In this document: one piece after another, positions 14,809 through 22,008 of the stretch
How positions within the stretch are numbered: the first letter of the stretch is position 1
Layout: each line of letters opens with the position of its first letter
Source: an uncultured Clostridia bacterium
GTDB lineage: Bacteria; Bacillota; Clostridia; Christensenellales; CAG-917
Length of the DNA: 44,365 nt
Direction: 5' to 3'
Assembly: GCA_947581925.1 (NCBI GenBank)
Contig: CANPWB010000013.1
Location: forward strand, 1 to 44,365
Made by a program: the position numbers and the translations under genes
Notes under the pieces: model-generated
Databases searched by the model: none
What the model was told of the DNA's origin: nothing
What the model saw: only the letters and a program-made list of their open reading frames with translations

Positions 14809-16953
14809 TTAATACAAGGTAATCCTTAAAGCGGGGACCACGCCGCCCCTAGTGTAGCAGACAAAATAGTTGCTGACGGCATTGCCATAGTTGTAGACGT
14901 TGAGCGCGTTGATACCATCGCTGCTGACAGGCGAACGCAGCCACCACCAGCCGTTGCCTCTGTAACTGCTGTCCGTCGACGTATATGCGCCTTGTGATTG
15001 CGCATAGCCTGTCGTCTTAAGCCGTCTTGCCGTATCATAGTTGTAACTACTTGAGTTGAAGCCATAGCTTGTGTTCAACACATCATTATAGCTGAGCAGG
15101 AACACTTTGTCGTTAGTGTTTTCACAGGCATATTCATATCCATAACTGTTATCTACGAGTGTTGTCTTTATAATAGATTGCTCCACACTATCAAACGCTT
15201 GGTCATAGAACGTGCCGTTCAGCCAGGCGCGTATATCGCTCTCCTTGTAGTTGTTGGGATATATCGTTTTTCCCGATATAGTGCGCGTTTCATAATCATG
15301 ATAATATTGTTGGCTGTCCAAAATCACATTGCTCATAAGGAACACTTCGCTGTTCGTTCTTTCCAAAACGCGCCATTCTATCGGCTCCCACTTGAACCAA
15401 TACAACGTGTTGATATAATAGCCGTTATCGTCTTGATAAGTGGAACTGTTGTCTGTTGTCCAATACGGTCTGTATGAAGTGAAATACACGCCGCGATATC
15501 TTGCCCCGTTATAATCGAGGTCTATATACCACATATATTCGTCCGATTTGCCGTTGATATAATATTTGTAGTCCATCCACTTGCCTCTGTTGCCCTTTAC
15601 GGGTCTGCTCCCCGACATCTGTGCAAGCGTAGCGGATATGCCGTTGTCCGTGACCTTTGTTTGAGGATACTCACCGAAATTCAGCGTGTCTCCCATTAAA
15701 AAGTCATTGCTTTTACAAATCGTACATTTTTTGGTGACGGGATCAAAGTTATGCGGGGTTCTGTTATCATAGCTGTCATCGATCTCTCTATAATCACAAT
15801 TTGCACAATCCCTATGACGAGTTTGTGTGCAAGGGAAATCCCCGTCTATCTTCCAATCGCTCATTTCATGAGGCTTTAATTCCAGCTGACGTGTGTCGAT
15901 CGTATAACCGCAAGTCACGCACGCATAATCTTGCTGACCGTATTCTGTACAAGTGGATTCTTTGACAGTTTGCCATTTGAAACTGTGGCTCCCGTATGAA
16001 TTTGGCACTCGCTCGTCGCAATGAGCAAACTCGCATATCTGCCAATGATAATTTTCATCATGCCGATATGCGGAGGCGTAGTGCTCGGTATGCCAAACGG
16101 CATAGAAGTCCATATCCTCCCAAACTCTTTGCCCTTCAATATTACAGCGCTCGCCGTCATGCGTAGGTTGGTCGAACCAACCTTCAAACAAATACTGCTC
16201 CTCTGACACTTCGGGGATCTCATCTTTGAATACAGAGCCTATTTTGACATTGTACACTAAGGGCGCTTGCCCGTTTTGCGGGTCGAATGTAATTTTGACC
16301 TTCTTTTGGGTCGTCTTAAGTCCCACAAGGGATACGCGCTTGTACTCGTCATCGTCGATCTTTATACGTTTGAAACCGTCGAGTTGTACAAAGTCAAAGT
16401 CGTCGGATATCTCGCCGAAAAATTCATCCTTTATGGTCAACGTCAGTTTGTTGCCGTCCAACTTCCACTTGCCTTCTTCAAGCTCTTCCTTTCCCGTCAA
16501 AAAATCTATGGACGACGCGCGATAGGATGTCACATCAAAATCATAAAAATCGTTGGCATTGTTGACGTTGACGTATATCCCCCTAAGTCCGACAAGCGTG
16601 ATCATCAACGTCAAAAAAGTCACAAACAGCAGCACTCCGACAAGCAGATACAGCCAATATTTCTTGAAAAACATGACAAGCTTGCCGTCCTTGGCAAAGA
16701 CGTTCTTGAGCGGAGTTTGGGGCTTGTCCTGCTTTGCTTGCTTCTCTGCTTCGAGGGCGGCAAGACGCGCCTCGAGCACTCTTATCTTCTCGCTTTCTGA
16801 GACCTCTTTTTGAGGTCGAGGCGTCTCGCCGACAGCTTCGGTCGCTTGCTCTTGGGGCTTTTTTTGAGTTTTGAACTTGCTTCCGCAATCGGGACATTGC
16901 AGACTGTCTCCAACCGATTGCAATTCGCTTCCGCATTTTGGACACTTTGGCAT
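14809..16953 (-). CDS. Zinc-ribbon membrane protein with Listeria-Bacteroides repeat and DUF6273 domain
   Basis: A 714-aa protein. Residues 1-25 form a zinc ribbon (C4, C7, C20, C23), followed by a charged, probably coiled-coil stretch (50-75) and one membrane helix (about 101-122). Outside lie a Listeria-Bacteroides repeat (KVKITFDPQNGQ...LFEGWFDQ...YAVW), several Cys-pair knuckles (CVTCG, CANCD, CTICK), and a C-terminal DUF6273-like domain with WWWLRSP and RGGVVPALRI. The ATG at 16953 has AAGGAG 9 bp upstream. Orientation is zinc ribbon inside, domains outside, by inference. Function unknown; it is preceded by the structured RNA at 17018-17190. Confidence 0.85.
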   Translation of the reverse strand: MPKCPKCGSELQSVGDSLQCPDCGSKFKTQKKPQEQATEAVGETPRPQKEVSESEKIRVLEARLAALEAEKQAKQDKPQTPLKNVFAKDGKLVMFFKKYWLYLLVGVLLFVTFLTLMITLVGLRGIYVNVNNANDFYDFDVTSYRASSIDFLTGKEELEEGKWKLDGNKLTLTIKDEFFGEISDDFDFVQLDGFKRIKIDDDEYKRVSLVGLKTTQKKVKITFDPQNGQAPLVYNVKIGSVFKDEIPEVSEEQYLFEGWFDQPTHDGERCNIEGQRVWEDMDFYAVWHTEHYASAYRHDENYHWQICEFAHCDERVPNSYGSHSFKWQTVKESTCTEYGQQDYACVTCGYTIDTRQLELKPHEMSDWKIDGDFPCTQTRHRDCANCDYREIDDSYDNRTPHNFDPVTKKCTICKSNDFLMGDTLNFGEYPQTKVTDNGISATLAQMSGSRPVKGNRGKWMDYKYYINGKSDEYMWYIDLDYNGARYRGVYFTSYRPYWTTDNSSTYQDDNGYYINTLYWFKWEPIEWRVLERTNSEVFLMSNVILDSQQYYHDYETRTISGKTIYPNNYKESDIRAWLNGTFYDQAFDSVEQSIIKTTLVDNSYGYEYACENTNDKVFLLSYNDVLNTSYGFNSSSYNYDTARRLKTTGYAQSQGAYTSTDSSYRGNGWWWLRSPVSSDGINALNVYNYGNAVSNYFVCYTRGGVVPALRITLY

Positions 16954-16981
16954 AATTTGTTTCTCCTTTAAAGTTATTTTC

Positions 16982-16997
16982 ACAAGCCTAGGCTTGT
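16982..16997. promoter_or_regulatory. 16-bp perfect palindrome in the 5' leader
   Basis: ACAAGCCTAGGCTTGT lies between the terminator at 17018-17049 and the start codon at 16953. It could be a protein-binding operator or a small RNA hairpin. Confidence 0.4.
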
Positions 16998-17017
16998 TGT
17001 TGACATTTGTGCGGAGC

Positions 17018-17049
17018 AAAAAAATAGTGCGCCGCCGTGGGCGACGCAC
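17018..17049 (-). terminator. Terminator or attenuator closing the structured RNA
   Basis: Stem GTGCG-CGCC/GGCG-CGCAC with one internal mismatch (17049-17027), followed on the minus strand by TA and seven T. It sits 65 bp upstream of the zinc-ribbon/DUF6273 gene. Confidence 0.8.
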
Positions 17050-17190
17050 CGCAACCTTGCTTCGCTCACAGTTGCTACACAGTCCTTTGGATATATTACC
17101 ACTTATAGGATAAAGAGCAAGGCAAGAATTGCCTATGCGACAAGTGGTAATATGCGCAAAGAGCGCAAAAATATTCGACTGTGTAGCAAT
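17018..17190 (-). ncRNA. Structured RNA of about 170 nt, 6S-like architecture
   Basis: Nested perfect stems define a rod: outer 13 bp (17177-17189 with 17072-17084) and inner 12 bp (17142-17153 with 17093-17104). They are separated by an asymmetric bubble holding a small hairpin, GCGC-TCTTT-GCGC, on one side (about 23 nt) and about 8 nt on the other. The apex has AGGCAA/TTGCCT, with an alternative ATAGG/CCTAT pairing. A promoter is placed so that transcription starts at the outer stem, and a terminator follows. Closing stem, central bubble and apical stem recall 6S RNA, though the bubble hairpin lies on the 5' side rather than the usual 3' side. A leader controlling the downstream gene is the alternative. 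Confidence 0.5.
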
Positions 17191-17193
17191 GTG

Positions 17194-17222
17194 ATTTTAG
17201 CATATCGACAAAATTTTTGCAA
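17194..17222 (-). promoter_or_regulatory. Promoter of the structured RNA
   Basis: Minus-strand TTGCAA (17222-17217) and TAAAAT (17199-17194) with a 17-bp spacer. The predicted start falls at about 17187-17190, the first base of the outer stem. Confidence 0.65.
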
Positions 17223-17368
17223 GAGTTATGTGAATATCGCTGATTTTTGATGTCGCATGGGTACACCGCGCGAGCGCGGGTGCGCGATATGCGGCACGAA
17301 ATAAAACATGCGCGCGTGAAAAACAGGCGCGGGCACGCGATACGTGCGTAAAAATTGAAAAATGGATA

Positions 17369-17397
17369 TTGCGTTGCGCGCGAGATATTGTTATAAT
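17369..17397 (+). promoter_or_regulatory. Promoter of the rubrerythrin gene
   Basis: TTGCGT (17369-17374) and TATAAT (17392-17397) with a 17-bp spacer; GAGAGG lies upstream of the ATG at 17449. Confidence 0.65.
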
Positions 17398-17448
17398 TGC
17401 GTTGAGGCACCTGCTACGGCGCCCAGAAAATTTTGAGAGGTAGAAAAG

Positions 17449-18099
17449 ATGAAACAATTCAAATGCACGGCTTGCGGCTATATCCATAAGGGCGACAGCG
17501 CGCCCGATCAGTGCCCCGTCTGCACGGCTCCCGCGGGCAAGTTCGTCGAAGAAGCGGCGCCCAAAAACCCCTATGCGGGCACTAAGACGGAAAAGAATTT
17601 GTGGGAGGCGTTCGCGGGCGAATCGCAGGCGCGCAATAAGTACACCTATTTCGCGTCCGTCGCGAAGAAGAACGGCTATGAGCAGATTGCCGACCTCTTC
17701 CTCAAGACCGCCGACAACGAGAAGGAGCACGCCAAACTTTGGTTCAAGGCGCTCGGCGAGCTTGGCACGACGGAGGAGAACCTGCTCCACGCCGCGGAGG
17801 GCGAAAACGCCGAGTGGACGGATATGTACGAGCGCATGGCTCGTGAGGCGGAAGAGGAAGGCTTCAAAGAGCTCGCCGCGCAATTCAGAGGCGTCGCCGC
17901 CATCGAGAAGGAGCATGAGGAAAGATATCGCGCCCTGCTGCACAACGTGGAGACAAAGACGGTCTTTGAGAAGAGCGGCGTGAGCGTGTGGGAGTGCCGC
18001 AACTGCGGACATATAGTCGTCGGCACATCCGCGCCCGAAAAATGCCCCGTATGCAACCATCCGCAGAGCTATTTCGAGCTTCGCAAGATAAACTATTGA
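17449..18099 (+). CDS. rbr: Rubrerythrin with rubredoxin-like domains at both ends
   Basis: A 216-aa non-heme iron protein that reduces hydrogen peroxide in anaerobes. An N-terminal rubredoxin-like knuckle (C6, C9, C22, C25) precedes the four-helix diiron domain, which carries AGES (56-59), NEKEH (90-94), EGEN (117-120) and EKEHEERY (153-160). A second rubredoxin-like domain follows (C183, C186, C199, C202). Classical rubrerythrin has the rubredoxin only at the C-terminus and 'reverse' forms only at the N-terminus; this one has both. Confidence 0.93.
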   Translation: MKQFKCTACGYIHKGDSAPDQCPVCTAPAGKFVEEAAPKNPYAGTKTEKNLWEAFAGESQARNKYTYFASVAKKNGYEQIADLFLKTADNEKEHAKLWFKALGELGTTEENLLHAAEGENAEWTDMYERMAREAEEEGFKELAAQFRGVAAIEKEHEERYRALLHNVETKTVFEKSGVSVWECRNCGHIVVGTSAPEKCPVCNHPQSYFELRKINY

Positions 18100-18127
18100 G
18101 GCGACAGCTTAAAAACCCCAATCACAC

Positions 18128-18196
18128 AAAATCTATACCCCATATAACAAAAACGGCTACTAAACAGCCGTTTTTGTTATATGGGGTATAGATTTT
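18128..18196. repeat. Perfect 31-bp inverted repeat between convergent genes
   Basis: Arms 18128-18158 and 18166-18196 are exact reverse complements with loop ACTAAAC. The arms contain TCTATACCCC and end with ACGGCT; T-rich tails lie on both sides, so it can act as a two-way terminator for rbr and thiT. The TATACCCC segment is shared with the repeats at 13.8 and 44.2 kb. Confidence 0.85.
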
Positions 18197-18269
18197 TATT
18201 CATCTAATAAAGCGCTTGGACAGAGGGTCCCGTCGGCGCTTGAGCGCACGAGGAATAGGCGTTGGTGGC

Positions 18270-19571
18270 TCAGTTCTCGTCGGTATCGCCGTGGGGCTCT
18301 TCGGGCGATGTCTCGGGCTGCTCGTTCTCACCTGTAAAGACTTGCGCCTCAAAGTCGTCGTCGCCGTCGTTAAGGACGGTCTGTTCTCCGTTCGTCATGA
18401 CTGTTGCCCTGTCGGAGGAGCGGTTCATTTGGTCGATAAACGCCTTGGAACCGAAGAGCATGACTCCCGCCGCGAGCGCGACTACCATATCTATGAACGC
18501 AAAGCTGTTGTAGGCAAGGCTGTACGCCGCCGCCGTCCCGTAGGTGTCAAGATCCGCCCAATCTGCGAAAGCGAACACGCCCGAAAGCACGTGACAGGTA
18601 TAGCGCAGGCACACCGCGATTATGCCGCCGAGCAGGAAACCGACGACCGCCCCGCCCTTGAACTTGAAAACATTCCTTTCGATAAATATTCCGCTTATGC
18701 CTATCATGCCGAACGCGAGCGGATAGTCGAGCAAGAACTGCATGGGGTGCAATATCCACGGGTCCTGCACCGCTTGCAACACGCCGTAGATGAGGCATAC
18801 TATCACTCCGCGGCGCGTGCCGAACATGCAGCAATATATCATAAGCGGAAGCAAGCTCGCAAACGTGACCGACCCGCCTTGCGGCATCTCGAAGAATTTC
18901 GCGTAGCTCAAAGCAAAGCTGAGCGCTATAGCGACGGCGCCGTACACGAGCGCGCGGGTATCAGAGAGGTCCGCCTTTTTGCCGAGGAAGAATATCCCGA
19001 CTGTGACAAGCATAAACACCACCGCGGACACTATCATTCCGACAAGGTTTGCTTGCGGATAGTCTGCCTTTATGCCGCCGTAGTACTTCGCCATTACGAC
19101 CATTGTCGCTATGAAAGCGCCCAAAGCTCCCGCAGCAGTGCATATACCGGCCACTTTGACCGCTTTTTTACTGAACAGATTGCAAATGATCATGGCTATC
19201 GCGCCCACTATGACGACCATAAGCAAAGCCATTATGGGCCAGAACAGCATGTCGCTCATGCCGCCGTCCTCATACTTGACCAGCCCCGCCTTGAGCGCGG
19301 TCATAACTACGGTCGCCGTCAACGCAAGTCCCGTTGAAAGCCCTATGGCGTACTTTTTGAATGAGTCGAACTTGTCGCGCTTTTTGTAATAAACGACAAG
19401 CCCTATCGCTATCAATGCGACAGCCGTAACTATCGCAAGTACAAGCACCGCGATAGACGCCATGTCGTAAACGCTTTCCAAAACGCCCTCGAGTGTGTCC
19501 TTGAGCTCGTCAAACTTGTCGTCTTCGAGCAACGAACCGACAAAGCTCTTTAAAATTTCTTTGATGGTCAT
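18270..19571 (-). CDS. thiT: Thiamine ECF transporter S component ThiT, with extra N-terminal membrane domain
   Basis: A 433-aa membrane protein. Residues about 205-375 match ThiT/YuaJ: GGSVTFASLLPLMIY (232-246), then LQAVQDPWILHPMQFLLDYP (265-284), H327 in CHVLSG and the YSLAYNS segment. D283, Y284, H327 and N355 sit where ThiT binds thiamine (Glu-Tyr, His, Asn in the Lactococcus protein). ThiT is normally about 180 aa; here about 200 extra residues with several membrane helices come first and a 55-residue acidic tail follows. A TPP riboswitch lies directly upstream. It needs the shared EcfAA'T module, which is not in the window. Confidence 0.88.
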   Translation of the reverse strand: MTIKEILKSFVGSLLEDDKFDELKDTLEGVLESVYDMASIAVLVLAIVTAVALIAIGLVVYYKKRDKFDSFKKYAIGLSTGLALTATVVMTALKAGLVKYEDGGMSDMLFWPIMALLMVVIVGAIAMIICNLFSKKAVKVAGICTAAGALGAFIATMVVMAKYYGGIKADYPQANLVGMIVSAVVFMLVTVGIFFLGKKADLSDTRALVYGAVAIALSFALSYAKFFEMPQGGSVTFASLLPLMIYCCMFGTRRGVIVCLIYGVLQAVQDPWILHPMQFLLDYPLAFGMIGISGIFIERNVFKFKGGAVVGFLLGGIIAVCLRYTCHVLSGVFAFADWADLDTYGTAAAYSLAYNSFAFIDMVVALAAGVMLFGSKAFIDQMNRSSDRATVMTNGEQTVLNDGDDDFEAQVFTGENEQPETSPEEPHGDTDEN

Positions 19572-19575
19572 AAAA

Positions 19576-19599
19576 AACCTCCTGCGTGCTTAGGAGGTC
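19576..19599 (-). promoter_or_regulatory. Shine-Dalgarno-sequestering hairpin of thiT
   Basis: On the minus strand CCTCC (19597-19593) can pair with GGAGG (19582-19578), which is the ribosome site of thiT, followed by T6 and the ATG. When TPP binds the aptamer this hairpin could hide the ribosome site or act as a short terminator. Confidence 0.65.
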
Positions 19600-19639
19600 A
19601 AAAGGTGGGACATAGCAATTTGAGCGCGGTATGCGCCGA

Positions 19640-19715
19640 TAGTTTGCTTCCTTACGCGAGGATTATCTCACAAGTTGAAGGGTATCATCTCAGCCTTACG
19701 GCACCCCTAGCGCAA
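19640..19715 (-). promoter_or_regulatory. TPP (thiamine pyrophosphate) riboswitch
   Basis: The minus strand carries the THI-element signature: GGGGTGCC, then GGCTGAGATGATACCC, then GATAATCCTCGCGTAAGGAAGC, followed by the hairpin over the thiT ribosome site. The rest of the gap to mscL (19716-19875) contains the mscL promoter only. Confidence 0.92.
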
Positions 19716-19808
19716 TGATGATAGCACTCCGCCCCGCCCTAAGTCAACCGAATACGGCAAAAAATGTGCATATATGCGCAATTTTAAATATGTTGTCCGC
19801 TCTATGAC

Positions 19809-19837
19809 TTGACAGTCGCGATTTATGAGACTACAAT
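19809..19837 (+). promoter_or_regulatory. Promoter of mscL
   Basis: TTGACA (19809-19814) and TACAAT (19832-19837) with a 17-bp spacer, 38 bp before the ATG; AAGGAG precedes the start. Confidence 0.75.
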
Positions 19838-19875
19838 GTTAGGCAAGAAAAGCAAGAAAAGCAAGGAGATTTTTT

Positions 19876-20427
19876 ATGAAAAAGCCAAAGTTCAAACTTC
19901 TCAAAGAATTTAAAGACTTCATCAGTCGCGGCAGCGTCCTCGACCTCGCCGTCGGCATGATAATCGGCGCTGCGTTCACGGCTATCATTACTGCAGTCGT
20001 CAACAATATTTTGCAGCCCCTCATCAACTGGATACCCATCAACAAAGAGACGGGTCTCATCACCGTATTGCGTGATCCCGTTTTCGCCGAGGACGGAGTT
20101 ACTGTCGTCACGGAGGCGCTCGTCATCAATTGGGGCGCAGTCATAAGCGCGGTCATCACATTCCTGCTCACCGCTCTCGTGCTGTTTGTCATCGTCAAGG
20201 CGATCAATACCGCGAAGGCAGGCGCGGCAAAGATTAAGGAAGCCGTTGAAAAAGACGAAACTCCCGCCGAAGATGCGGCACCTGTCGAGGAGGCAGCACC
20301 CGCAGAACCCGCTCCCGCCGAGCCCGCTCCCGAGTTTGACCAAGAGTCCGTCGAACTGCTCAAAGAGATCCGCGACCTTTTGAAGGCGCAGCAGGTCAAG
20401 GACGACGCTCCCAAGGACGCAGAATGA
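19876..20427 (+). CDS. mscL: Large-conductance mechanosensitive channel
   Basis: A 183-aa pore that opens under membrane tension to release solutes in hypo-osmotic shock. The N-terminal helix and first membrane span (FKDFISRGSVLDLAVGMIIG, about residues 12-31) are highly characteristic. The second span is about 84-110. Family members are usually 120-150 aa; here an Ala/Pro/Glu-rich stretch (about 125-158) is inserted before the C-terminal helix ESVELLKEIRDLLKAQ, which forms the cytoplasmic bundle. The long linker may act as a flexible spacer. Confidence 0.95.
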   Translation: MKKPKFKLLKEFKDFISRGSVLDLAVGMIIGAAFTAIITAVVNNILQPLINWIPINKETGLITVLRDPVFAEDGVTVVTEALVINWGAVISAVITFLLTALVLFVIVKAINTAKAGAAKIKEAVEKDETPAEDAAPVEEAAPAEPAPAEPAPEFDQESVELLKEIRDLLKAQQVKDDAPKDAE

Positions 20428-20444
20428 TCTGGAAATATCCTATC

Positions 20445-20474
20445 AAAAAAGAGGACCCCGCGTCCTCTTTTTTT
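20445..20474 (+). terminator. Terminator after mscL
   Basis: GAGGAC/GTCCTC stem extended by A6/T7 (20445-20456 with 20462-20474). Strong and bidirectional in form. Confidence 0.85.
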
Positions 20475-20612
20475 GCTGTATAACGCCTTGCGCGGCACAT
20501 AATACGGCAAGATGTCCATATGACAATAGCCGCTGAAATCTTTATTCTCTGTTTGCTCCGCAAGCCGCCGGCAATTAACGCTTTTATTTATTGTAAACAA
20601 ATATATATTTAT

Positions 20613-20644
20613 TTGACAAAATCGCCGTGTTGTGTCAATATAAT
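20613..20644 (+). promoter_or_regulatory. Candidate promoter of the CaCA exchanger with long spacer and dyad
   Basis: TTGACA (20613-20618) and TATAAT (20639-20644) are 20 bp apart, longer than usual. TTGACA and TGTCAA (20633-20638) form an inverted repeat across the spacer, as in promoters activated by MerR-type regulators. That comparison is inference. Confidence 0.4.
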
Positions 20645-20683
20645 TTTATGCTCACAAATTAGCGGGCTGAAAGAGAGAGTATT

Positions 20684-21850
20684 ATGACATCGTTTTTACT
20701 TTCAAGCGGACTTAGCGTCACCAACACGGTCGGTTGCTTGTTTTTGCTTGCTCTGGGGATAATCCTCGTCGTCAAGGGCGGCGATTGGTTTGTAGACGCC
20801 GCAAGCTGGATAGCGGAAGTCAGCGGCATTCCCACGTTCATCATAGGCGCGACAATAGTCAGCATCGCTACCACCCTGCCCGAGATACTTGTCTCGAGCA
20901 TAGCCGCCTCGCAAGGCAGCGCGGGGCTTGCAATAGGCAACGCGGTAGGCTCCGTCAACTGCAACATCGGATTGATATTGGCTATATCCCTGCTTTTCAT
21001 TCCTTCCAAATTCAAGCGCAAGGATTACGCCGCGAAAATGGCGCTGCTGCTCATCGCAATATCCGTGCTTTGGGCGGTAAGCGCGACGGCGGATAAGGTC
21101 GTAAATTGGTGGGAGGCGCTCATAGTGCTTGCCATATTCCTCGCATTTATGACGGAAAATTTGCTGAGCGCCAAAAAGCACTCCTCTCAACTCGCTATTG
21201 AGGAGCCCGTTGAGGCGCCGGACAGCGTGAAATTTGACAATGCGACTTCAAACGGCAGCGGCGTATCAGTAAGCGGCAACGGCGTGCTCTCGTACTATGC
21301 GGAGGCGCAAAATAGCAAACTGCTCACGATAAAGCGCACGGGGATGGTCATCGAAAAGGCGGACATCGGCAAAAATATTTTGAAATTCATTATTGGCGCG
21401 GGATGTATCGTGCTCGGCGCACAGCTCATGTGCGACAACGGCTCGGAGCTTGCGCGCATCGCGTCCGTGCCCGAGGATATCATTGGCGTCACCATACTCG
21501 CAGTCGGCACTTCCCTGCCCGAACTTGTCACGACGATAACATCCATCGCCAAAAAGAAGGCGGACCTGTCGGTGGGCAACATCATAGGCGCAAACGTCAT
21601 AGACATTTCGCTCATATTGCCCCTCTGCGCCTTTATAAGCGCGGGCAAATTCGGCACGACGCTGCCCATATCCGCTCAATCCGCAGTCATCGACTTCCCA
21701 TTCTGCCTCGCAGTGGCGGCGGTGGCGGTGATACCTGCGCTCATAGCGGGACGCTTCAAGCGCTGGCAAGGCGCCGTACTGCTCGCGGGCTATGTCGCCT
21801 ACATCACGCTGCTTGTGCTGAACACAGTGCAGATAGTACATATTTTCTGA
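20684..21850 (+). CDS. Na+/Ca2+ (cation) exchanger, CaCA family, YrbG-like
   Basis: A 388-aa membrane protein with two inverted halves of about five helices each. The two alpha repeats are clear: GATIVSIATTLPEILVSSIA (about 53-72) and GVTILAVGTSLPELVTTITS in the second half, each with the acidic residue in S/T-x-PE that binds the cation. They are joined by a hydrophilic loop of about 55 residues. Such proteins export Ca2+ in exchange for Na+ or H+. The ion specificity cannot be read from the sequence. Confidence 0.9.
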   Translation: MTSFLLSSGLSVTNTVGCLFLLALGIILVVKGGDWFVDAASWIAEVSGIPTFIIGATIVSIATTLPEILVSSIAASQGSAGLAIGNAVGSVNCNIGLILAISLLFIPSKFKRKDYAAKMALLLIAISVLWAVSATADKVVNWWEALIVLAIFLAFMTENLLSAKKHSSQLAIEEPVEAPDSVKFDNATSNGSGVSVSGNGVLSYYAEAQNSKLLTIKRTGMVIEKADIGKNILKFIIGAGCIVLGAQLMCDNGSELARIASVPEDIIGVTILAVGTSLPELVTTITSIAKKKADLSVGNIIGANVIDISLILPLCAFISAGKFGTTLPISAQSAVIDFPFCLAVAAVAVIPALIAGRFKRWQGAVLLAGYVAYITLLVLNTVQIVHIF

Positions 21851-21877
21851 CAGCACCCCAAAACAAAACGCAAAATA

Positions 21878-21908
21878 CGCTCTCTCGGCGCGTCCGAGGG
21901 GCGTTTTT
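21878..21908 (+). terminator. Terminator after the exchanger gene
   Basis: CTCGG/CCGAG core extended through CGC...GCG (21878-21903) and followed by TTTTTT. Confidence 0.65.
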
Positions 21909-21947
21909 TATCTATACATATGCCGCGGACTGCATAGAATACCGCAC

Positions 21948-21976
21948 TTTACAATCTGTTTGAATTATGTTATAAT
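21948..21976 (+). promoter_or_regulatory. Promoter of the FGGY kinase gene
   Basis: TTTACA (21948-21953) and TATAAT (21971-21976) with a 17-bp spacer, 32 bp before the ATG. Confidence 0.65.
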
Positions 21977-22008
21977 TTTTTTAATAAATTAAAAAGCGAG
22001 CGTTTTTT

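Noticed and set aside
17018..17190. SRP RNA, tmRNA or RNase P RNA as identity of the structured RNA
   Set aside because: None of their conserved sequence motifs is visible, and the length does not fit tmRNA or RNase P.
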